Of a stretch of 10,153 nt of DNA, positions 1-5,926 are shown piece by piece. A program made the translations under genes and the position numbers. The DNA comes from Verrucomicrobiota bacterium (lineage in GTDB: Bacteria; Verrucomicrobiota; Verrucomicrobiia; Opitutales; UBA953). Under the pieces are notes generated by a model. It had not been told where the DNA came from and searched no databases. It saw only the letters and a program-made list of their open reading frames with translations. The stretch is taken from NCBI GenBank assembly GCA_005798925.1, contig SYID01000067.1, forward strand, positions 1-10,153, given 5' to 3'. How positions within the stretch are numbered: position 1 is the first letter of the stretch; every line of letters starts with the position of its first letter.

Positions 1-259
1 CGAGCGGGGCCGGCGCGAGCGCGGCGTCCGGGGCCGGCACGGCCTGGTCGGCGCTCGCGGGCGCGCTGGTCCGGAGTTTCGTCGGGTCCAGTTTCACCAA
101 CGCGGGTTTGGGCGGCGGCGGCGGCATCGCCGGCGCGGCGAGCGTCGGGGATTCCCGCAGGAGGCCCGCCGTCGTCACGCCCAAGGCCACGCACGCCGTC
201 GCAAGGGCGACGAAGTCGGCGAGTCGTCCGGGAGCCGGACTGGAGGCGCGGGCGGGCAT
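1..259 (-). CDS. Partial membrane-anchored proline-rich protein, possibly TonB-like (N-terminus only)
   Basis: An open frame reads leftward from ATG at 259 off the window edge, giving 86 codons without a stop and strongly G/C-biased third positions. The visible protein has a short N-terminus, one hydrophobic segment (about residues 16-34, FVALATACVALGVTTAGLL), then a run of five prolines near residue 47 and an Ala/Pro/Lys-rich stretch. A single N-terminal membrane anchor followed by a proline-rich periplasmic linker is the architecture of TonB energy transducers. The conserved TonB C-terminal domain would lie outside the window, so the family cannot be confirmed. It starts 54 bp downstream of the TonB-dependent receptor stop on the same strand with no convincing terminator between them, so co-transcription is likely. 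No Shine-Dalgarno is visible; the leader is pyrimidine-rich. Alternatives are another inner-membrane-anchored periplasmic protein or a signal-peptide-bearing secreted protein. Confidence 0.5.
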   Translation of the reverse strand, partial: MPARASSPAPGRLADFVALATACVALGVTTAGLLRESPTLAAPAMPPPPPKPALVKLDPTKLRTSAPASADQAVPAPDAALAPAPL

Positions 260-313
260 GCGGGAAAAGGACGATGCGAGAGGGGTCCGGCGGTGGCAAG
301 CCGTGTCCGCCGT

Positions 314-2551
314 TCAGAAGGACAGTTCGCCGCCGACGAACAGCGTACGCGGGGCGTTGGCGCGGGGGCCGAGCGGCGCGCGGCTGATGATGGCGCGTTT
401 GTCGAGTAGGTTCTGCACGCCGCCGACGATCCGGAAGGCCGCGTTGACCTGATGGCGGAGGTTGAGGTCGACGGTGAACAGTCCCTCGACGCGGCCGTCG
501 ATGGCCGAGGGATTGGCGAGCGCGCCCGACCCGTCGGTGAGCCGAGGGTTTCCGTTGTAGCCGGTACCCCAGGTCGCGGAGTAGTAGCTGAGGTCGACCG
601 AGCCGGCCCACGCGCCCTGTTCGAAGCCGGCCCCGGCCGAGAGCTTCCACTCGGGCACGTAAGGGATCTCGTGGCCGGGCTGCGCGCCCGCGAAGAGGCC
701 CGCCGAGTTGCCAAGGCGGCTGCCGGCGACGTCGGTGAAGCGGGCGCGCGTCCAGGTCAGGCCGGCGTAGACGGGCAGGGCGTAGCCGCGGCCTTCGCCG
801 CGCGCCAGGTCGTGGCGGACGAGCGCCTCGACGCCGGAGGATTCGGCGGCGCCGCCGTTGGTCATCGCCAGCAGGCCGCCGCCGGCGACGCCGACGACGG
901 GCGCGATGAGGTTCCGGAAATCGGTGCGGAAGAGCGCGAGCTCCCAGCTGGTGGCGCGATCGCGGTGGCGCAGGCCGAGCTCCGCGCCGAGGCTCTCTTC
1001 CGAGCGCGTGCCGGCGGCGTAGCCGGAGGGGTTGGCCGCGGAGCCCCCGCGGTAGACGCCGCCGAAGAGGGTCTTCGTGGCGGCGAGCTCGTAGGTGAAG
1101 CCGAGGCCGCCCATGACCATCTCGCTGTCGACGGGCGTGGTGGCGCCGGCGGACGTGGTGTTGGCCATGTCGAGGAATTCGTAACGCACGCCCGGGCGCA
1201 GGGTCAGCGCGCCGAACCTGATCGCGTCTTCGACGAATAACGCCGCCGCGAGGGTCTCCTGGAAGCCCGCCGAAGTCACCGCGCCCTTGGCGCCGGCGCC
1301 GATCACGCCGTCGTCGACCGCGTAGGTCGTGCGCTGGTTCGATCCGCCGGCGGTGTCGCGGTGCACGCGCAGGCCGGCGGTGACCTCGTGGCCGACCGCG
1401 CCGGCCTGCAACCGCTTCACGGCCGAGCCCTGCCAGCCGAAGGCCTCGTGGTTGCGCGTGGCGTCGTTGGTGAAGAACGCGCCGTCGTTGCCGGCGACGA
1501 GGTCGCCGCGCAGGACCGCGAGGGAAGGGGCGTGGGCGAGGGCTTCGGCGACGTTGGTGCGGAGGCCGGCGCCGCTGAGGCCGTCGAGCTTGTCCCAGTT
1601 GCGGTCGAAGCGATTGTAGTAGAACGCGGCGTCCAGGCGCAGGGACTTGTCGGGTTCCGCGCTCCACTTGAGGTAGGTGCGCCAGTGTTCGGCCACATGG
1701 TGGTCGAAGCGGCTCGAGCCGTAGCGGCGGTCGGGGTCCGCGCGCAGGTCGGCCTCGCCGAGGCCGGCGTAGGATTCGTCGGCGTCGAAATTGGTCTGCC
1801 CGATCTTGAGTTCGAAGCGCTGGCGCAGGGCGCCGGCCGGTTCCCATGACAGCTTGGCCATCGGCTCGGTCAGCGTGAAGCCGCTGCGCCGCCCGACGCC
1901 GTCGATGAGGCGGAAGCCGTCGCTGAGCTGGGTATGCAGCTCGACGACCGCGCCGACGCGGCCCGCGGAGGTCTGCCGGGTGCCGCCGAGCCAGGTCTGG
2001 TTGAAGAAATTGCCGTAGCTGCCGGCGGTCAGGCGCGAGAAGAAGCGGCACTCCTCGGTCGGGATGGGGGTGGACAGGAAATTGACGACGCCGCCGGTGG
2101 TGTGCGGTCCGTACATCACCTGGCTCGAGCCTTTGAGGAACTCGATGCCGGCCATGCGGCCGGACTTCGGCGCGTAATAGGCGTTGGGCGAGGAGTAGGG
2201 CGAGGGCGCGGTGAGGATGCCGTCTTCCATGAGCGTGACCTTGGAGCTGCGATTGCCGTCGACGCCACGGATCGAGATGTTGGGGAAGTTGCCGAAGCCG
2301 TCTTCGTCGCGGATGAAGACGCCCGGCGCGGTCGCGGCGATCTGCTTGAGGTTCGTGTAACCCCGCGCCCGGAAGTCCTCGCCTTCCAGGACGACGGCCG
2401 AGCCCGGGAGCAGGAAGCTGTCCGGAGCGATCCCGGTCACCATCAGCGGTGCCAGCCGGGCGGCCGGCTGGCTCGGAATCTCAGCCGTCTGCGCCCAGAC
2501 CAGCTGACTGGCGGCGAGCAGGACGGCGAAGGGGAGGAAAGCTTTCATCAT
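314..2551 (-). CDS. TonB-dependent outer-membrane receptor, FecA-like (ferric siderophore/citrate uptake family)
   Basis: This is a 745-residue outer-membrane beta-barrel receptor that would take up a ferric chelate using TonB energy. The start at 2551 (or the adjacent ATG at 2548) gives a normal signal peptide (MMKAFLPFAVLL..., cleavage near VWA|Q). The longer frame to 2593 is rejected because it begins inside an operator palindrome and would put 14 non-signal residues in front. After cleavage there is a TonB-box-like APLMVTG (about residue 35), then a plug domain (about 45-175) with SIRGVDGN, LMEDGI, SPYSSPNAYYAP, and MYGPHTTGGVVNF, all close to the FecA plug pattern. The barrel follows and ends with GVQNLLDKR, PRTLFVGGELSF and a terminal Phe, as usual for outer-membrane proteins. 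The N-terminal signalling domain of E. coli FecA is absent, so it should not signal to an anti-sigma factor. Substrate is not determinable from sequence. Fur-like boxes upstream point to iron repression. Confidence 0.9.
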   Translation of the reverse strand: MMKAFLPFAVLLAASQLVWAQTAEIPSQPAARLAPLMVTGIAPDSFLLPGSAVVLEGEDFRARGYTNLKQIAATAPGVFIRDEDGFGNFPNISIRGVDGNRSSKVTLMEDGILTAPSPYSSPNAYYAPKSGRMAGIEFLKGSSQVMYGPHTTGGVVNFLSTPIPTEECRFFSRLTAGSYGNFFNQTWLGGTRQTSAGRVGAVVELHTQLSDGFRLIDGVGRRSGFTLTEPMAKLSWEPAGALRQRFELKIGQTNFDADESYAGLGEADLRADPDRRYGSSRFDHHVAEHWRTYLKWSAEPDKSLRLDAAFYYNRFDRNWDKLDGLSGAGLRTNVAEALAHAPSLAVLRGDLVAGNDGAFFTNDATRNHEAFGWQGSAVKRLQAGAVGHEVTAGLRVHRDTAGGSNQRTTYAVDDGVIGAGAKGAVTSAGFQETLAAALFVEDAIRFGALTLRPGVRYEFLDMANTTSAGATTPVDSEMVMGGLGFTYELAATKTLFGGVYRGGSAANPSGYAAGTRSEESLGAELGLRHRDRATSWELALFRTDFRNLIAPVVGVAGGGLLAMTNGGAAESSGVEALVRHDLARGEGRGYALPVYAGLTWTRARFTDVAGSRLGNSAGLFAGAQPGHEIPYVPEWKLSAGAGFEQGAWAGSVDLSYYSATWGTGYNGNPRLTDGSGALANPSAIDGRVEGLFTVDLNLRHQVNAAFRIVGGVQNLLDKRAIISRAPLGPRANAPRTLFVGGELSF

Positions 2552-2572
2552 CGAAGAAAGAGGAGGATTCCA

Positions 2573-2600
2573 GGTATTGAGAATGAATCTCAACTGTCAA
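2573..2600 (-). promoter_or_regulatory. Probable promoter of the TonB-dependent receptor
   Basis: On the minus strand a perfect TTGACA (-35) lies at 2595-2600. With a 16-bp spacer the -10 would be AATACC at 2573-2578, a weak match. Transcription would then start about 15-20 bases before the ATG at 2551. The spacer is largely occupied by the proximal Fur-like palindrome, which fits repression by steric block. The -35 is clear; the -10 is uncertain. Confidence 0.45.
2577..2593 (-). promoter_or_regulatory. Fur-like operator box 1
   Basis: The plus-strand sequence TTGAGAATGAATCTCAA is an inverted repeat (TTGAGA, 5-base gap, TCTCAA) and resembles the TGATAATnATTATCA core of Fur boxes with G/C substitutions. 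It lies 26 bp upstream of the receptor start and between its putative -35 and -10 elements. Assignment to Fur rests on the motif plus the FecA-like target gene. Confidence 0.6.
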
Positions 2601-2602
2601 AG

Positions 2603-2619
2603 TTGAAAATGAGTCTCAA
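2603..2619 (-). promoter_or_regulatory. Fur-like operator box 2
   Basis: TTGAAAATGAGTCTCAA is a second copy of the same motif (14 of 17 bases identical to box 1 in the same orientation), centred 26 bp further upstream, just beyond the -35. Related AATGAG/CTCAT pieces continue to about 2631, suggesting overlapping or degenerate further sites. Two sites with roughly 2.5-turn centre spacing suggest that more than one regulator dimer binds. Confidence 0.55.
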
Positions 2620-2694
2620 TCTCATCTCATTCGCAAAGGACGGACGTAAGGGTTGAGTTACCTAGGGAAATAGAGGATTTTAAGCGGCCCCCTG

Positions 2695-3420
2695 ATGCCC
2701 CTCTTAATCGTCATTCCGGTGCGCAATGAGGAGCGTCGACTCGGGCCTGGTTTGGCCCGGTTGGCGGAAAGCCTCCAGGCCAACGGTTGTCGGGACGCCT
2801 TGATCGTGGTCTCGGACAATGGTTCGACGGATTGGACGCGGGCCGCGGCGATCGAAGCGGCGGCGAAGAACCCTTACCGCGTGGTCTATCATCAGGCGTG
2901 CGACCATGGCGACAAGGGTGTCGCGATCTGTTCGGCCTGGGAATCGGCGCCCGAGGGCTATGACGTGTTCGCTTATTGCGACGCCGACATGGCCACGGAC
3001 CCGGAAGCGCTCGTGCGCGGGTATCGGCTGATCGCGGAAGGCAAGGCCGACCTCGTCGTCGGCTCGCGCTGGCATCGCGACTCGCGGGTCATCGGCCGCT
3101 CCTGGAGGCGCACGTTCATCTCCGCGATGCTTTCGTGTCTCTGGCGGATGCTGCCAGGCGCGCGCCTGACCGATCCGGGGTGCGGCCTGAAACTCGTGCG
3201 GCGTTCGACCTACGCGACGCTCGTGATGCCCGCCGAAGCGCGCGGCTTCTCGTTCGGCGCGGAGGCTTTCGTCCGTCTCGCGCGGGCCGGCGCCAGGCTC
3301 GTCGAGATTCCGGTCCACTGGACCGACGACGACGCCGGTCGCATCCGCCTCGGCAGGGCCGCCGGGGATTACGCGCGGGCGTGGGGGAGATTGGTTGGGA
3401 AGAATCGAGGACTGAGTTGA
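2695..3420 (+). CDS. Family 2 glycosyltransferase (DPM1/polyprenyl-phosphate glycosyltransferase-like)
   Basis: This 241-residue protein has a GT-A fold glycosyltransferase pattern: the N-terminal strand LLIVIPVRNEERRL (3-16), VVSDNGSTDWT (38-48) for nucleotide-sugar binding, the metal-binding DxD as CDADMATDPEAL (95-106), VVGSRW (121-126) and DPGCGLKLVRRS (160-171). These match the dolichyl-/undecaprenyl-phosphate hexosyltransferase branch (DPM1, Alg5, GtrB-like). It lacks C-terminal membrane helices, so it would be cytoplasmic or peripheral. It probably transfers a sugar from a nucleotide donor to a polyprenyl phosphate or a glycan precursor; donor and acceptor are unknown. It is monocistronic: divergent from the receptor and convergent with rnr. 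There is no good Shine-Dalgarno (AGAGG at 2672-2676 is too far). Its last codons and stop lie inside a 12-bp tandem repeat array, so the extreme C-terminus (about RGLS) is repeat-derived. Confidence 0.85.
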   Translation: MPLLIVIPVRNEERRLGPGLARLAESLQANGCRDALIVVSDNGSTDWTRAAAIEAAAKNPYRVVYHQACDHGDKGVAICSAWESAPEGYDVFAYCDADMATDPEALVRGYRLIAEGKADLVVGSRWHRDSRVIGRSWRRTFISAMLSCLWRMLPGARLTDPGCGLKLVRRSTYATLVMPAEARGFSFGAEAFVRLARAGARLVEIPVHWTDDDAGRIRLGRAAGDYARAWGRLVGKNRGLS

Positions 3421-3466
3421 GGACTGCGTTGAGGGCTGAATGGAGTGCTGAATCGATGACGGATGG
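3407..3466 (+). repeat. 12-bp tandem repeat array 1 (five units)
   Basis: Successive 12-mers read GAGGACTGAGTT, GAGGACTGCGTT, GAGGGCTGAATG, GAGTGCTGAATC and GATGACGGATGG. Units 1 and 2 differ at one position, and the later units diverge progressively. The array begins inside the glycosyltransferase gene; its stop codon spans the junction of units 1 and 2. Related units occur at 3590-3601 and 7958-8005 on the opposite strand. Confidence 0.8.
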
Positions 3467-3502
3467 CAGAGCTCCACAACCTACCCAACTGCGACCTTTG
3501 CC

Positions 3503-3532
3503 CACAATAAAGGACAGCACGTGGTGCTGTCC
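3503..3532 (-). terminator. Terminator-type hairpin copy B1, downstream of rnr
   Basis: GGACAGCAC (3512-3520) and GTGCTGTCC (3524-3532) form a perfect 9-bp stem with a 3-base loop. Read on the minus strand, the stem is followed by TTTATTGTG, a modest U-tract, and it lies 76 bp beyond the rnr stop, so it can act as the intrinsic terminator of the pyrophosphatase-rnr unit. On the plus strand no T-run follows, so it is a poor terminator for the glycosyltransferase gene. Nearly the same element recurs at 9860-9889. Confidence 0.6.
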
Positions 3533-3547
3533 CTGCCTTGATGCAAG

Positions 3548-3574
3548 CGGATGCGATGTCATCGCATCCCTACC
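3548..3574 (-). repeat. GTAG-type REP element, copy 1
   Basis: A stem of GGATGCGAT / ATCGCATCC with a 3-base loop (3549-3569) is flanked on one side by CTAC (3570-3573), which is GTAG at the 5' side on the minus strand. A 5' GTAG head followed by an imperfect or perfect hairpin is the known structure of REPs mobilised by RAYT transposases. Here it sits between two convergent genes, 34 bp beyond the rnr stop. Confidence 0.85.
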
Positions 3575-3589
3575 CGATGCCGCTTAGTC

Positions 3590-3601
3590 AATTCAGTCCT
3601 C
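3590..3601 (-). repeat. Single unit of the 12-bp repeat (locus 2)
   Basis: On the minus strand this reads GAGGACTGAATT, a close match to the consensus of arrays 1 and 3. Neighbouring 12-mers (TATTCTTCAGCG on one side, TTAGTC-ending on the other) keep only traces. It lies 7 bp beyond the rnr stop codon. Confidence 0.55.
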
Positions 3602-3607
3602 TATTCT

Positions 3608-5926
3608 TCAGCGCTGTCCTTTTCTCCGCTCCGTTCCCCGGGGCTTCTGGGCCTGGCGTTCGTCGTAGAGGCGGAAGTCCACCTGGCGCTTGAAGCGGTC
3701 GACGCGGTCGACCGTCACCTGGATGACGCCGCCCGGCATGAATTTCCGGCCCGTGCGGCTGCCGACGAGCATGGTGCCGCGGTCGTTGAGGCGGTAATAG
3801 TCGTCGGTCAGCGTCGACATGTGCACGAGGCCGTAGGCCTGGGAAGCGTTGAGCTCGACCATGAGCCCGTGGGGCTTCACTTCGGTGACCGTGGCCTCGA
3901 ACGGCCGCTTGTCGGGGCGGGCGGCCTCGCGTTCGAAGAGCTCCAGCAGCTTGATCTTCACCGAATCGCGTTCGGCTTCGGCGCTGTTGCGTTCGGTGAT
4001 CGAGATGTGCTCGCAGGAGCGCGTCAGCTCGCCGAGGCCCGGCGAGCGCGGCGGGTCCTTGGGCGCGGAGCGCACGCCGTGCTTGGCGATGTAGGCGTCG
4101 AAGATGCGGTGCTCCAGCAGGTCGGAGGAACGGCGGATCGGCGAGGTGAAGTGCGAGTAGTGGCGTTTCGCCAGGCCGAAGTGGCCGTCGGCCGACGGGC
4201 GGTAGCAGGCCTGCTTGAGGGAGCGCAGCAGCTGGATGCGGATCGTGTAGCCGTCCTCGCGGTCCTTGAGGCCGGCGAGCAGCTTCACCATCTCCGAGCG
4301 GTGGGTCAGGTCGCCGACCTTGACGCCGTTGCCGGCGAGCTCCTCGCGCAGGGCGGCGAGCTTCTCGGGGTCGGGATCGTCGTGGACGCGGTTGACATGC
4401 GGGACCGAACCCTTGTCGAGGGCCGTCGCCACGCTCTCGTTGGCGAGGAGCATGAACTCCTCGATGAGCTGGTGCGACTCGTCGTGCTGCACGACCTCGG
4501 TGCGGTCCGCCCACCCGTCCTTGTCGCAGTAGATCTTGATCTCCTTCATCTCCAGGTCGAGCGAACCGGCGCGGAAGCGTTCGGCGCGGAGCACCTTGGC
4601 GATGTTCCAGAGGTCGTCGACCATGCCCTGGACCAGGTCCAGTTCGGCGTCGGTGAGCTCGGCGAGCGGCCGGCCGGGCGAGCCGGTCTGGTGGGGCGGG
4701 GGCGCGGGGAGGGCGCGGATCTGGTCCTTCGTCAGGTGCCGCAGGAAGGCGTAGGCCTGCTTGTAGGTCAGGCGCTTCACGCTGCGGATCACCGAGTTGG
4801 CGAACTCGGTCCGCACCAGGCGGGCGTCGGGCGTGAATTCGCAGAGCACCGTCTTCACGAGGCGGTCCTCGGCCTCGACGAGCGAGCAGAGGCCGCTCGA
4901 GAGCGCGTGGGGCAGCATCGGGATGACCGTGCCGACGAGGTAGGTCGAGTTGCCGCGTTCGCGGGCCTCGACGTCGAGCGGCGAGCCGGGCTTCACGTAA
5001 TGCGAGACGTCGGCGATGTGGATGCCTACGCGCACGTTGCCGTCCGGCAGGCGCTCCACCGACAGCGCGTCGTCGAAGTCCTTGGCGTCGTCGGGGTCGA
5101 TGGTGATCGTCGGCACCTGCCGGAAGTCCTCGCGTCCGGCGCAGTCGCCCTTCGTGACCGTCTTGCCGAACGATGCGGCCTCGGCGGCCACCGCGGGCGG
5201 GAATTCCGGGTTGAGTCCGTAGCGGCGGAGGATGGCGAGGTATTCGGCCATCGGCGTGTGCGTCACGCCGAGCACTTCGGTGAGCGTGCCCGTCGGGCTC
5301 AGGTTGCGGCGTTCCCAGGCGTCGAGGCGGACGACCACCTTGTCGCCGGGCTTCGGCGCGGGGGTCAGCCCGGCGCGGGCGGGGTCGCGCACGATGATCT
5401 CGCGCGAGATGCGCGGGTCGTCGGGGACGACGAACCACTGCAGGCGGTTGTTGCCGAGGGTGCCGGTGAGCTGCGAGAGCGCGCGCTTGACCACGCGCAC
5501 GACCGTGCCGGTGCCCCAGTCCTCGCCGCCGCGTTCGCGCCGGCCGGAGTTGAGCTTCACGAGCACGCGGTCGCCGTGGAGGGCGACGTGCGTGTCGTCG
5601 GCGCTGACGTGGAGCTGTTCGCGGGGCGGCGAGCCGGGGACGGCGTCGAAGACCACGCGGGCGGAGCCGCTCGGACGGAAGAGGATCGTGCCTTCGAGGA
5701 GCTCGGCCTCGGGCTTGCGGGCGCCGCCGTGGCCGGGGCCCGGCAGGGCGAGCAGGTGGCCTTTGACCGTGACGACCGCGCCGGCCTTGATCAGGCGGGG
5801 GATGGTCTTGCTCAGGCGGCGGAGGTCTTCGCGCGTGCCGCCGAGGGCCTGCACGATTGCCTCCAGGCGCATCGGCTTGTAGCCCGGGCGGGCGAGGAAC
5901 TTCAGGAGGACTTCCTCGGCGCTCAT
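3608..5926 (-). CDS. rnr: Ribonuclease R (RNB-family 3'-5' exoribonuclease)
   Basis: RNase R degrades structured RNA from the 3' end, releasing nucleoside monophosphates, in mRNA and stable-RNA decay in the cytoplasm. The 772-residue protein has an N-terminal winged-helix-like region (1-60), cold-shock/OB regions (about 75-220), the RNB catalytic domain (about 265-610) with the metal-binding aspartate cluster TIDPDDAKDFDDALS (275-289), and a C-terminal S1 domain (about 673-755) ending in a basic tail. Length is near the usual 750-815. The family's usual RRYPDL signature after HFTSPI is changed to RRSSDLLEHR (598-607). The start at 5926 was chosen because it gives a normal RNase R N-terminus and an ATGA overlap with the upstream pyrophosphatase stop; an in-frame extension to 6439 would lie within that gene. 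AGGA lies just upstream. Translation is probably coupled to the pyrophosphatase. Confidence 0.95.
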   Translation of the reverse strand: MSAEEVLLKFLARPGYKPMRLEAIVQALGGTREDLRRLSKTIPRLIKAGAVVTVKGHLLALPGPGHGGARKPEAELLEGTILFRPSGSARVVFDAVPGSPPREQLHVSADDTHVALHGDRVLVKLNSGRRERGGEDWGTGTVVRVVKRALSQLTGTLGNNRLQWFVVPDDPRISREIIVRDPARAGLTPAPKPGDKVVVRLDAWERRNLSPTGTLTEVLGVTHTPMAEYLAILRRYGLNPEFPPAVAAEAASFGKTVTKGDCAGREDFRQVPTITIDPDDAKDFDDALSVERLPDGNVRVGIHIADVSHYVKPGSPLDVEARERGNSTYLVGTVIPMLPHALSSGLCSLVEAEDRLVKTVLCEFTPDARLVRTEFANSVIRSVKRLTYKQAYAFLRHLTKDQIRALPAPPPHQTGSPGRPLAELTDAELDLVQGMVDDLWNIAKVLRAERFRAGSLDLEMKEIKIYCDKDGWADRTEVVQHDESHQLIEEFMLLANESVATALDKGSVPHVNRVHDDPDPEKLAALREELAGNGVKVGDLTHRSEMVKLLAGLKDREDGYTIRIQLLRSLKQACYRPSADGHFGLAKRHYSHFTSPIRRSSDLLEHRIFDAYIAKHGVRSAPKDPPRSPGLGELTRSCEHISITERNSAEAERDSVKIKLLELFEREAARPDKRPFEATVTEVKPHGLMVELNASQAYGLVHMSTLTDDYYRLNDRGTMLVGSRTGRKFMPGGVIQVTVDRVDRFKRQVDFRLYDERQAQKPRGTERRKGQR

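Noticed and set aside
288..312. Hairpin between receptor and TonB-like gene as a terminator
   Set aside because: Only a 6-bp stem with a 13-base loop and no U-tract; not enough to claim termination.
2552..2593. Upstream ATG for the TonB-dependent receptor
   Set aside because: It would start inside a Fur-like box and downstream of or at the promoter, and would bury the signal peptide behind 14 residues.
3549..3569. REP hairpins as a CRISPR repeat or phage attachment site
   Set aside because: Copies are few, in both orientations, irregularly spaced and without uniform spacers or an integrase; the GTAG head and adjacent RAYT explain them.
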